Positions 1-6,862 of a stretch of DNA of 24,158 nucleotides are shown here, one piece after another. A model generated the notes under the pieces. The model ran no database searches, was not told the DNA's origin, and worked only from the letters and a program-made list of their open reading frames with translations. Source of the DNA: Sphingobium sp. (GTDB lineage: Bacteria; Pseudomonadota; Alphaproteobacteria; Sphingomonadales; Sphingomonadaceae). Numbering within the stretch: position 1 is the stretch's first letter; every line of letters starts with the position of its first letter. The stretch covers positions 1 to 24,158 of the forward strand of contig JASBTC010000303.1 in the NCBI GenBank assembly GCA_030148625.1, written 5' to 3'. Made by a program: the position numbers and the translations under genes.

Positions 1-674
1 AATGCGATCGCGATCTCCTGATACTCACCCTTGCGAACGGGCTTGACCTCCGGCAGCGTTCCAAAGGCCTTGAACGCCATTTTCGACGATGCCGGCCATA
101 TCATGCGGACCCGGCCAAATTGTACGCGCACCGGGTCGGCCAGCAGCATCGTGCTCGCCTCCATCCGGCCGTCGAGAACCGGATCCTTTTGCGTGACCGA
201 AAAGGACAGGCGAACGATGTCGCCGACACGGAGCCCTTCGATCGCCATCGTTGCGCTCAGAATGCCGGTGAGCGTCTGCCGCTCAAGTTGCTGTTCGCGC
301 TGCAGAACGGTGAATTTGGCGCCCTTGCCAATCAGGTCGACGGTTTCGCCGGCGCGGAGGATCTCCGCGCGATGGATGATCAGATCCCCTTTGGCCGGAT
401 GCCAGGGCAAAGTGATGGTACCCATCTGCCCCAGCATTTCCGCGGACACCGCGCGCATCGCACTTTCGACATAGATCCAGCGGCCGCCATCGGCGAGGCG
501 AAGCTGCTGGTCGAACATCAACAGCGCGGAGCCATCGGCCGGCGCCTTCGCCGTGTCGATCGGCGGCGCCGGCACGATCCAGCTCGGGGCCGGCTGATAG
601 AGCGGTGCATCGCTGGCCCAGGCCGCGCCGGCGATCGGCATCGCCGCGAAGAAGATGGCTGCCCTGACGTACAT
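1..674 (-). CDS. DUF3857 domain protein, N-terminal part (cut by window edge)
   Basis: The reading frame starts at the ATG whose complement is at 672-674 and stays open to the left edge, giving 224 visible residues. A GGGGGA Shine-Dalgarno-like stretch lies a few bases upstream. Residues 1-20 form a signal peptide (MYVRAAIFFAAMPIAGAAWA). The rest resembles the DUF3857 domain, an all-beta module usually placed before a transglutaminase-like domain in exported or membrane proteins. The match is in stretches such as KGDLIIHRAEILRAGETVDL and RVGDIVRLSFSV, where a scaled input is followed by a 'rumour of a path' pattern common to the family. The transglutaminase part, if present, would lie outside the window. 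The substrate is unknown. The gene is divergent from the CHAP gene, across a 292-base gap. I am fairly sure of the family and unsure of the function. Confidence 0.8.
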   Translation of the reverse strand, partial: MYVRAAIFFAAMPIAGAAWASDAPLYQPAPSWIVPAPPIDTAKAPADGSALLMFDQQLRLADGGRWIYVESAMRAVSAEMLGQMGTITLPWHPAKGDLIIHRAEILRAGETVDLIGKGAKFTVLQREQQLERQTLTGILSATMAIEGLRVGDIVRLSFSVTQKDPVLDGRMEASTMLLADPVRVQFGRVRMIWPASSKMAFKAFGTLPEVKPVRKGEYQEIAIA

Positions 675-966
675 GATTCCCCCAATGACTCGGCGCGAAA
701 ATGATCGGCTTTCCCGGACGTTGCAAGCCGCGCCCCCTCCATCCCGGTGCCAATCCCGGCAATGTTGCACCAAAACCGTGCAGATTTGATCGAGACTGAA
801 TGTTCGGTCGGTGGAGCCCACGCATCGCCATCGCCGCCTGCGTTCCGGCCGCTCATCCCGGACTCCCAACATCTCGCCGCAAGCCGGGGCGTTTCGGCGC
901 CCGCCCCTATTTTCTCCCGGCGATCTTCCCGGCAAGCAGTATCCACGGGACGCCAAGGGGGATTCG
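675..966. other. Divergent intergenic region between the DUF3857 and CHAP genes
   Basis: This 292-base stretch separates two genes transcribed away from each other, so it should hold both promoters. Frames running through it are open on both strands but have no ribosome binding site and no recognisable protein. I see no convincing repeat, hairpin or sigma-70 promoter pair. Confidence 0.5.
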
Positions 967-1521
967 ATGACATCGCGGGCTGCAAAGGCGCTTCTTGGCG
1001 CACTGGCTGTTTTCGGCGCGACGTTCGCGGCCGCTTCGCCCGCTTTCGCACAATTCTGGCAGTGCGCGCCCTATGCGCGCGAGGTTTCCGGAATCCAGAT
1101 CCGCGGCAATGCCAACACTTGGTGGGACCAGGCGGCCGGCAAATATGAACGCGGCCATGAACCCAAGATCGGCTCGGTGCTCGCGCTGAAATCCTACGGC
1201 AAGATGCGCGTCGGCCATGTCGCGATGGTCAGCAAGATCATCTCCGATCGCGAAGTCCGGCTGACCCATGCCAACTGGTCGCGCGGCGGCGCAATCGAAC
1301 GCGACGTGCGCGCGATCGACGTTTCCGAAGCCGGCGACTGGAGCAAGGTGAAGGTCTGGTACGCCCCGATGGGCGATCTCGGCCTGACCGCCTATCCCGC
1401 TTACGGCTTCATCTATGCGGAAGAGGATGAGGGCGACGCCGCCCCCACCGCCAGAAAGCAGCAATTCGCCGAAAACCGGCTGGCGAGCATCGCCACATTG
1501 ATCGACGGCCTCCGGAACTGA
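967..1521 (+). CDS. Exported CHAP-domain amidase/peptidase
   Basis: This 184-residue protein starts at the ATG at 967, which has an AGGGGGA ribosome binding site just upstream; longer open frames lack both that site and the signal peptide. Residues 1-28 are a signal peptide ending AFA-Q. The rest is a CHAP domain (cysteine, histidine-dependent amidohydrolase/peptidase). The probable catalytic residues are Cys33 in the FWQCAPYAR motif, His84 in GHVAMV and Asn103 in THANW. CHAP enzymes cleave peptidoglycan stem peptides or cross-links, so a periplasmic or extracellular role in wall remodelling is expected. The last 30 residues form an acidic then helical tail outside the domain. It stands alone and ends at a strong terminator-like hairpin (1535-1612). 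The domain call is confident; the exact bond cleaved is not known. Confidence 0.88.
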   Translation: MTSRAAKALLGALAVFGATFAAASPAFAQFWQCAPYAREVSGIQIRGNANTWWDQAAGKYERGHEPKIGSVLALKSYGKMRVGHVAMVSKIISDREVRLTHANWSRGGAIERDVRAIDVSEAGDWSKVKVWYAPMGDLGLTAYPAYGFIYAEEDEGDAAPTARKQQFAENRLASIATLIDGLRN

Positions 1522-1534
1522 TCCGGACCGTCCT

Positions 1535-1612
1535 CCCCGCGAAAGCGGGACCTGCTTCGCCCGAGCCCCCGCTATTACGGCAAGCATGAGGTCCGCTTTC
1601 GTGGGGTTTTTT
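1535..1612 (+). terminator. Probable Rho-independent terminator built from a CCCGCGAAAGCGGG repeat
   Basis: The left arm at 1535-1552 pairs almost perfectly with the right arm at 1590-1606, and the right arm is followed directly by six T residues (1607-1612). The left arm can also fold alone as CCCGC-GAAA-GCGGG (1536-1549). It lies 14 bases after the CHAP stop codon. The core is the same as in the palindrome at 13412-13439. Confidence 0.7.
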
Positions 1613-1697
1613 CTACGGTTGAGGCGGGATTGCCTGCCCGCTCGGGCCGTCAACCAGCGCAGCCAAGATCGCTGTAAAACAAGCACCTAAGCCATAG

Positions 1698-1722
1698 GGC
1701 CGCGCAAAAGCCGCGGCCTTTT
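1698..1722. terminator. Bidirectional-type terminator hairpin
   Basis: GGCCGCG (1698-1704) and CGCGGCC (1712-1718) form a perfect 7-bp stem around a 7-base loop, followed by TTTT on the + strand. An overlapping AAAAGCCGCGGCCTTTT arrangement gives A- and T-rich flanks in both directions. It sits between the convergent CHAP and DUF3297 genes, 15 bases past the DUF3297 stop. Confidence 0.7.
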
Positions 1723-1736
1723 CGATTCCGCCGCGT

Positions 1737-2009
1737 TCAGCCTTCGGCCGCTCCGGCGTCTTCGGCCTGATCGCTATCCTCGAACCATGCCTCTACCGGA
1801 CCGTTCAGCTTGATCGTCAGCGGCTTGCCGCGACGATCGAGGGTCTTGCCGGCCTGAACGCGGATCCAGCCTTCGGAAATGCAATATTCCTCGACATTGG
1901 TCTTCTCCACCCCCTTGAAGCGGATGCCGATGCCGCGCTGAAGCAGCTCCGCCTGATGATGGGGGCTATCCGGATCGACCGACAGGCGGTCTGGAGGGGT
2001 GTCGCTCAC
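1737..2009 (-). CDS. DUF3297 family protein
   Basis: This 90-residue protein is soluble, with no signal peptide or membrane segment. It matches the DUF3297 family, a small conserved family in proteobacteria. The near-invariant parts are all here: an N-terminal PPDRLSVDPDSPHH, the GIGIRFKGVEKTNVEEYCIS block at residues 26-45, SEGWIRV, and GKPLTIKLNGPVEAW near the end. The length is normal for the family, with an acidic Ala-rich tail. No biochemical role is established that I can name, although the family is well conserved. It is a single-gene unit with a terminator hairpin after its stop. Family assignment is firm; function is unknown. Confidence 0.9.
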   Translation of the reverse strand: MSDTPPDRLSVDPDSPHHQAELLQRGIGIRFKGVEKTNVEEYCISEGWIRVQAGKTLDRRGKPLTIKLNGPVEAWFEDSDQAEDAGAAEG

Positions 2010-2040
2010 TGCATATTTTCCCGATGAGATGATGGCGCGA

Positions 2041-2168
2041 TCCCTAGAGCGCTTCCCGAAAAAGTGGGAACCGGTTTTTCGGCCGGCAAGCGCTCAAGAT
2101 ATGGATACGAGAGCCTTTCTGATCCGTCAGGGCGATTCCGCCCTGACGGGAAAGGCTCTAGAGGGATG
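2041..2168. repeat. Compound palindromic intergenic repeat (AGAGC...GCTCT element)
   Basis: Two hairpins lie side by side. The first (2048-2095) pairs GAGCGCTT with AAGCGCTC and, inside that, CCGAAAAA with TTTTTCGG. The second (2110-2159) pairs AGAGCCTTTC with GAAAGGCTCT and, inside that, CCGTCAGGGCG with CGCCCTGACGG around an ATTC loop. The whole unit is bounded by TCCCTAGAGC and GCTCTAGAGGGA. Elements containing GAAAAAGTGGGAACCGG are a familiar dispersed intergenic repeat in alphaproteobacteria. A diverged relative of the second half is at 6810-6862. It lies just past the 3' end of TonB receptor 1. Confidence 0.85.
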
Positions 2169-2194
2169 GCGCCATCATCGTCAATGGGAGCTGC

Positions 2195-4477
2195 TCAGAA
2201 GCTGGCTTTCACGGTCACGAAGAATTGCTGCGGCGCGCCGGCCAGCAGAGTCTGGCTGTCGCCCCGGTTCGAAAAGCCGTTGGTGCCGATGCTCGAGACA
2301 TATTTGCGGTCGAACAAATTGGTCGCGTTCGCCTGGATGGTGAAGCCGTTCAATATGCCCTGGGTGAAGCGATAGCCCAGGCTCGCATCGAACACGACGA
2401 AGCCGTCGACGGCCGCGTCATTCTCGTACGAATAGAAGCGCTTCGACGTGTAGCTCGCCGCCAGCCGTGCAAAGAACGCCTTGTCGTCCCAGCTGATCTC
2501 ACCCTTGGCCAGGCTCTTGGGCGAATTGACCACGGTCTTGCCGGCGGTCGCCGCGATGATCGTTCCCTGCGCATTCACGACATTATCCTGATATTCGGAG
2601 TCGTTGTACGCATAGGATGCGAAGAGGGAGAGCGCGTCGGTCACCCGGAACGTGCCTGCCGCCTCGATGCCCCAGGAACGGACATCGCCGACATTCTGCA
2701 GAATCGCGGGATTGCCCTGAATGCCCGAGCCATTGGCGAAGGCGATGATGCGATCCTTGACGTCGACATAATAGCCCGCGATCAGCCCCTGGAACACGCG
2801 GCTCTTCGTACGGAAGCCAAGCTCATAGGTGGTCGAGGTCTCGGGCTTCAGGTCGAGCCCCTTGAAGCCCGCCTGGGTGGTCGCGAACGGCCCTTCGGTC
2901 GCCGAGGACGCATAAGCGCGCATATTCTGGGTGTAGCTCGCGAACAGCTCGTTATCGGCATTCAGCCGATAGAGCAGGCCTGCCTGCGGCATGAACCAGT
3001 CCTGGGCCTTGATCGTGCCCGAAGCGAGGCCGCCGGCAACGACCGGCACGGCCTCGTTGCGGACGCGCAGCCCCTTCCAGCCCGCGTTGATCTTGAAATC
3101 GCCGAGATCGAGCGTGTCCTGGACGTGATATTGGAAGGTCTTGGTCGAGAAATCGAATTCCCACTGCGTGAAGAAGGGATTGGTGGGATAATCGATGCTG
3201 CGGCGGCTGGGCGCGCCGGTGGTGTTGTCGAGCCCGTAGAAGCGCCGCGCCTGGTTGAAGTCGTTGTCTTCATACCACAGGCCGGCTTCGACAGTGTTCG
3301 CACCGAAAGTGACGCTGGTCGACGCAACGACGCCATAGCGCTGGACGTCGTATTCGGTGGTGCGTACCGAAATCGGCGCGCCGCCCGGCGTGAGCGTATA
3401 GGGCGTATACCAGATGCCCACACCCTGATTGTCGTGATAATAGCCGGTCGCCTTGAGCGACCAGTTCTCGTTCACCGGAATGTCGAAACCGAGGCCCGCC
3501 AGCCAGTCGCGGCGCAGGCCGGCCGCGTCATAATAGGCATCGTCGACGGTCGCGACCGGCGTGGGATAGACGGTGCCCGCACCCGGATTGGTCGGCGGCA
3601 CGCCGGTATCGCCGCGATTGTTGCCGATATGCGCGACGCGGACGGCAAGGTCCCAGTTCTTGGCGAAATTGTCCCAGTCATAGCCGAGCCGGCCGATCAT
3701 CCCCTGGCTGAGATCCTGATAGTCATTCTCGCGGCGATCCGAATAGTTGAGAAAGCCGAAGACCCGGCCGGTACCCACCGGCTGCTCGAGCCGGGCATTG
3801 ACCTGATGCTGGCGCTGGATGCCGTCACCCTTCCATTTGTCGGCATCCTGATAGGCATAGCTGACAAAACCGCGCAGGCCGCCCGGGACGATCTCTCCGC
3901 TGTCGATGCGGACAAAGCCGCGCTTGGTATCCTCGCTGCCATAGGTGACATTGATCTCGACGCCGAATTCCGTGCGGGGCGCGCGGGTGAAGAATTCGAT
4001 CGTGCCGCCGAGATTGCTCGACGAGGCGGCGGAGAGCGAGCCGGCGCCCTGCGCCACTTCGACCCGGCCGACATTCTCGCTGATCAGCGCACGGCTGATA
4101 TGCAGACCATTGTGATTGCCATAGCTCATGTCGCCGAGCGGCACGCCGTCGAGCGTGAAGCCGAGCTGCTGCTGCGAAAAGCCGCGGATCGAGATACGCG
4201 CGGACCATTCATAGGCGCCGAACGGATCCGCCGCCTGGAAATTGACACCCGGCAGCTTGTCGATCGCCTTCAAGGGGCTGATGCCCGGCGTATCGACCGC
4301 AATCGCATCATGACCGAGTTCCTGGACCTGGCGCGCCTGTCCCGTGCCGAGGACGATGATGTCGGTGCCGTCGTCGTCGGCCGCAGCGGCCGGCGCATCC
4401 TGGGCGAATGCGGACACGGACGTCAGGCAAAGCGCGAGCGCGATGGTCGACCGCAATTGAGCCTTTGGCGAAATCAT
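2195..4477 (-). CDS. TonB-dependent outer-membrane receptor (receptor 1)
   Basis: This protein has about 760 residues and spans the outer membrane as a 22-strand barrel that imports a ligand using energy from TonB-ExbBD. I chose the ATG at 4477 because an AAGGGGA site lies 8 bases upstream; a GTG one codon earlier is the alternative. A signal peptide ends near SAFA-Q. The plug domain follows at about residues 40-165 (DIIVLGTG as a possible TonB-box region, then IDKLPGVNF, ISIRGFSQQQLGFTLDGVPLG, RVEVAQGAGSL and NLGGTIEFFTRAP). The barrel runs to the end, with the typical NLFDRKYVSSIG segment and a C-terminal Phe (FVTVKASF). The plug lacks a DGV-type hint of iron specificity, and no neighbour reveals the ligand. 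It appears to be a single-gene unit. Confidence 0.93.
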   Translation of the reverse strand: MISPKAQLRSTIALALCLTSVSAFAQDAPAAAADDDGTDIIVLGTGQARQVQELGHDAIAVDTPGISPLKAIDKLPGVNFQAADPFGAYEWSARISIRGFSQQQLGFTLDGVPLGDMSYGNHNGLHISRALISENVGRVEVAQGAGSLSAASSSNLGGTIEFFTRAPRTEFGVEINVTYGSEDTKRGFVRIDSGEIVPGGLRGFVSYAYQDADKWKGDGIQRQHQVNARLEQPVGTGRVFGFLNYSDRRENDYQDLSQGMIGRLGYDWDNFAKNWDLAVRVAHIGNNRGDTGVPPTNPGAGTVYPTPVATVDDAYYDAAGLRRDWLAGLGFDIPVNENWSLKATGYYHDNQGVGIWYTPYTLTPGGAPISVRTTEYDVQRYGVVASTSVTFGANTVEAGLWYEDNDFNQARRFYGLDNTTGAPSRRSIDYPTNPFFTQWEFDFSTKTFQYHVQDTLDLGDFKINAGWKGLRVRNEAVPVVAGGLASGTIKAQDWFMPQAGLLYRLNADNELFASYTQNMRAYASSATEGPFATTQAGFKGLDLKPETSTTYELGFRTKSRVFQGLIAGYYVDVKDRIIAFANGSGIQGNPAILQNVGDVRSWGIEAAGTFRVTDALSLFASYAYNDSEYQDNVVNAQGTIIAATAGKTVVNSPKSLAKGEISWDDKAFFARLAASYTSKRFYSYENDAAVDGFVVFDASLGYRFTQGILNGFTIQANATNLFDRKYVSSIGTNGFSNRGDSQTLLAGAPQQFFVTVKASF

Positions 4478-4583
4478 CACGACTGTCCCCTTTGATCTTT
4501 TGAGCGCCAGGACGGCGCCAGGGGGGACTTAATGATGCTGCATTGCAACGTGAGGACGCACAGGTGACGCGTGGATGACCGGA

Positions 4584-4600
4584 TCGCGGCAACGCCGCGA
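4584..4600. terminator. Hairpin downstream of the DUF350-protease operon
   Basis: TCGCGGC (4584-4590) and GCCGCGA (4594-4600) form a perfect 7-bp stem around AAC, 11 bases past the protease stop codon. No T run follows in the direction of transcription, so it may be a Rho-dependent end or an RNA-stabilising hairpin rather than a classical terminator. Confidence 0.4.
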
Positions 4601-4611
4601 CGTCTCGATGA

Positions 4612-5457
4612 TCAGCCGGTGACTTCGCAGAAGACCTGGCGGATGGCACCGGCGCGAACGAGCGCGACGAAACGCGCCATGGCCGCCGCCGGGTCGCCGA
4701 TCGGTGCGACCGGATCGGGCTCCGCCGTCGCACGTGCCGCACGGACGAGGTTGATAGCCTGTGCCGGATGGGTCGTGAGTACGCGGCCGCGCCGGTCGCT
4801 CGATGCCGAATTGATCCCCACGACACGCCCCATGCGATCGAGCGTCGGCCCACCGCTGATGCCGCCCAGCGTATGATCGAATGCGGGCATGCGGTCGATC
4901 TCCGCCCAGGCCAGGATCGGCTGCGCCGCACCGCCCGCGCGCACGGCATTCGCCTCTCCGATGAAGCGGCTATGGACGACGGCGGGGCGACCGGCAGGAA
5001 ACCCCATATGATAGCCGTCGTCGCCGCGGCGAGGGATGTCACTTGCCAGTGGGAGTGCCGCGGCGCTCGGCAATCCGTCGGCAATGATCGCCGCATCGCT
5101 CACCCAGCTCGCCACCACCCGAACGACGCGTTCCGCGCGATCGGGTGCGGTGGCGAGGCCGATCAGGTTGCAGCCCTTCACGACATGCTCAGCTGTCAGC
5201 CACAATCCGTCATGCGCGATCGCGAAGGCGGTTCCCTGGCTGTCGCGGGGTGGACCGGGATCCTCGATGCCATATTGGGGCGCCATGTCGGGCAGCGGAA
5301 CGACAGGCATGTTGCCGTCGACATCCGCCTCGGGAATCGCCGGACGGCGCACTTCGACACCCGGCGCATCGCGTCCGCCATCGAAGGTCAGGACAGCTGC
5401 GATGAACAATCCGAGCAGGATGGGAAAGGCGCAGCCGCCGCGCCGGCCGGATGCCAT
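4612..5457 (-). CDS. Membrane-anchored trypsin-like serine protease
   Basis: This 281-residue protein has a short basic N-terminus and one hydrophobic segment (about residues 10-25) acting as an uncleaved anchor or signal peptide, so the catalytic domain should be periplasmic. The chymotrypsin-fold triad can be read directly: His91 in LTAEHVVKGC, Asp121 in VSDAAII, and Ser201 in GGISGGPTL, where GxSGGP surrounds the nucleophile. There is no PDZ domain, so it is shorter than DegP or DegS. About 55 residues follow the catalytic core and contain a Cys near the end (Cys277). Its ATG overlaps the stop of the DUF350 gene by one base (TGATG), so the two are translationally coupled. The substrate is unknown. 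Confidence 0.85.
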   Translation of the reverse strand: MASGRRGGCAFPILLGLFIAAVLTFDGGRDAPGVEVRRPAIPEADVDGNMPVVPLPDMAPQYGIEDPGPPRDSQGTAFAIAHDGLWLTAEHVVKGCNLIGLATAPDRAERVVRVVASWVSDAAIIADGLPSAAALPLASDIPRRGDDGYHMGFPAGRPAVVHSRFIGEANAVRAGGAAQPILAWAEIDRMPAFDHTLGGISGGPTLDRMGRVVGINSASSDRRGRVLTTHPAQAINLVRAARATAEPDPVAPIGDPAAAMARFVALVRAGAIRQVFCEVTG

Positions 5458-5870
5458 CAGCCAGAAACGGCGGCGGCAGTCAGCATGGCGACGGCGATCT
5501 TCATCGATGCGAGGAAGATCGCGGCCGACAGCTCATCGTGCTCGATGCGTTTGGGAAGCTGGTGCAGGACGAGATCGACGGCGCGAAAAGCCAGCACCTG
5601 CAGGAACAGCGTGACCACGCCCCAGATCACGATATCCCAGACATTGATCGAGTTGCTGAGGCAGAAGGCCATCGGGGTCGCCAGCCCAAGCGCCGCGCCA
5701 CCCAGCGAAACCGCCGCGGCACTGTTGCCCTGACGGATCAGTTCCATCTCCTTGTGCGGAGTCAGCCAGAGATAGACGAAAAGCGCGAGCAGGAAGACGG
5801 CAAGCGAAACGCCGAGATGAAGGAGGAAGACGGGCAGGCCCGCGATCAGGCTCTGGATAACGGGCTGCAT
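5457..5870 (-). CDS. DUF350 family inner-membrane protein
   Basis: This 137-residue protein has four predicted membrane helices at about residues 12-36, 48-72, 77-100 and 113-135. It matches the DUF350 family (E. coli YjfL is an example), whose members are small inner-membrane proteins. The segment PHKEMELIRQGNSAAAVSLGGAALG after helix 1 is the family's most conserved region. The role is not established; relatives often sit in gene clusters for envelope stress. It is the first gene of a two-gene operon with the serine protease, sharing a TGATG stop-start overlap. The coupling suggests the membrane protein and the protease are made in fixed proportion and may contact each other. That functional link is inference. 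Confidence 0.85.
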   Translation of the reverse strand: MQPVIQSLIAGLPVFLLHLGVSLAVFLLALFVYLWLTPHKEMELIRQGNSAAAVSLGGAALGLATPMAFCLSNSINVWDIVIWGVVTLFLQVLAFRAVDLVLHQLPKRIEHDELSAAIFLASMKIAVAMLTAAAVSG

Positions 5871-5959
5871 CGGTTCTCCCTCGAAAACGCTGGCGAAACA
5901 CCTGTGTAGAGCGTGGCCGCAGCGATTTGAATCGCCAAATCATCGCATCGCGAACAGTG

Positions 5960-6030
5960 CCGCGTCCGCCCAGGGAGCAGGACGGACGCGGTGATCGAGG
6001 ATTGGGCGCCCGACCAGCGGACGCCCAATC
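5960..6030 (-). terminator. Tandem hairpins after the Tyr-rich protein gene
   Basis: Two perfect stems follow the stop codon at 6034. The nearer pairs GATTGGGCG (6000-6008) with CGCCCAATC (6022-6030). The farther pairs CCGCGTCCG (5960-5968) with CGGACGCGG (5983-5991). Neither is followed by a T run on the minus strand, so the termination role is tentative. Confidence 0.45.
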
Positions 6031-6033
6031 TCC

Positions 6034-6438
6034 TCAACGGCAGTAACGGACGCGCACGCGGCGCCCATAATAGGGATCCCAGACCCGCCGGGTGTAGCAA
6101 CCGCGGTCATAGCCGCGATAGCGATAGGGCCGATCGTAATAATAGCCGTCATATCGATCGTAGCGATCATATCGGTCGTAACGATCGCGGTAGCGATAGG
6201 GCCGGTCGTAGTAATAGCCGCGGTCATAATAGCCGCGATCGTAACGGTTGTTCGATGCCAGTGCGGCACCGATGGCCAGCCCGGCGACACCGGCCGCAAT
6301 CGCCGCACCGCCGCGATCGCGGTGGTGATAGCGGTCATAACGGTCATAGCGTCGCTGCGCCTCGGCCGGCGTCGCGGTCATCGCGAGCGTCGCCGCGCCA
6401 AGCGCGACCGACGTCACTTTCACAATCAGGCTGTTCAT
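6034..6438 (-). CDS. Exported glycine-zipper protein rich in Tyr, Arg and Asp
   Basis: This 134-residue protein starts at the ATG at 6438, which has an AGGAGA site 6 bases upstream; a longer frame upstream lacks one. The signal peptide is residues 1-27 (ending AEA-Q). Residues 43-61 are a Gly/Ala-rich hydrophobic stretch (GGAAIAAGVAGLAIGAALA) resembling a glycine-zipper membrane segment. Both sides of it carry YDR-type repeats, including RYDRYDRYDRY and two copies of YYYDRPYRYR (residues 75-84 and 99-108). Cys114 and Cys133 could form a disulfide near the C-terminus. Proteins of this style are common in sphingomonads and are annotated as hypothetical. An envelope location is likely; the function is unknown. 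The repeats are also visible in the DNA, which points to expansion by slippage. Confidence 0.8.
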   Translation of the reverse strand: MNSLIVKVTSVALGAATLAMTATPAEAQRRYDRYDRYHHRDRGGAAIAAGVAGLAIGAALASNNRYDRGYYDRGYYYDRPYRYRDRYDRYDRYDRYDGYYYDRPYRYRGYDRGCYTRRVWDPYYGRRVRVRYCR

Positions 6439-6611
6439 CTCGTATCTCCTTTCCGTCCGCTCTCGCAGGGTCGCGGCCCGACTCAGCACACGACGCCCGG
6501 ATCATGCTGACCCTACGCGCGGCGACCTGAACCGGTTTCAAATGAGATGTTCATCGAGACGACAGGAATTGGGGGTCGCAACATGCTGAAACATGTCGAA
6601 AGCCGGCCGTC

Positions 6612-6805
6612 TATGGCCGGAGGCACGTGGCGGTCGACGATGACGGGCCGGGCATCCGCGCCGCGCTTTCCGTCAGCCCTTCGTTCGCGCGGAACCCTCG
6701 CGCAGCCGAGAAACCAGGGGAATTAGGCCTGGGCTGGCGATCACGCGTGGCATCGCCAAGGCGCATGATGGCAAGATCTCGGCCAAAAACCACTCAAGAT
6801 ATTGA
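6612..6805 (+). pseudogene. Frameshifted C-terminal remnant of a sensor histidine kinase
   Basis: In one frame from 6612 the sequence reads HVAVDDDGPGIR, which matches the D/G1 box of the histidine-kinase ATPase domain (usual form V.V.DDGPGI). The same frame continues to EKPGELGLG at 6734. The next frame then reads LAITRGIAKAHDGKISAKN before a TGA at 6803-6805, which matches the G2 box (GLGLAI..GI..AHGG.I.A.N). Restoring one C near 6733-6734 joins the two into GLGLAI. The H box and dimerisation region are not visible upstream, and the domain's final strand is missing. I read it as a decayed fragment rather than a working gene. A sequencing error cannot explain the missing front half. Confidence 0.7.
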
Positions 6806-6809
6806 ATTA

Positions 6810-6862
6810 AGAGCATTTCTTGCGTTCAAGGGGCGATTCCAACCTGTCGAAAAAGGCTCTAA
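6810..6862. repeat. Diverged second copy of the AGAGC...GCTCT repeat
   Basis: This 50-odd base element aligns with 2110-2160. Both begin AGAGC.TTTCT, share GGGCGATTCC in the middle, and end AAAGGCTCTA. The inner stem seen in the first copy has decayed here. The element ends inside the stop codon of the flavoprotein gene (TAG, complement at 6859-6861), and its other end lies a few bases past the histidine-kinase remnant. Confidence 0.75.

Noticed and set aside
2225..4495. A 756-codon open frame on the + strand opposite TonB receptor 1
   Set aside because: It is the antisense of a gene with clear signal peptide, plug and barrel motifs. Its protein is an Arg/Asp/Ile mixture without any recognisable domain, typical of mirror frames in GC-rich DNA.
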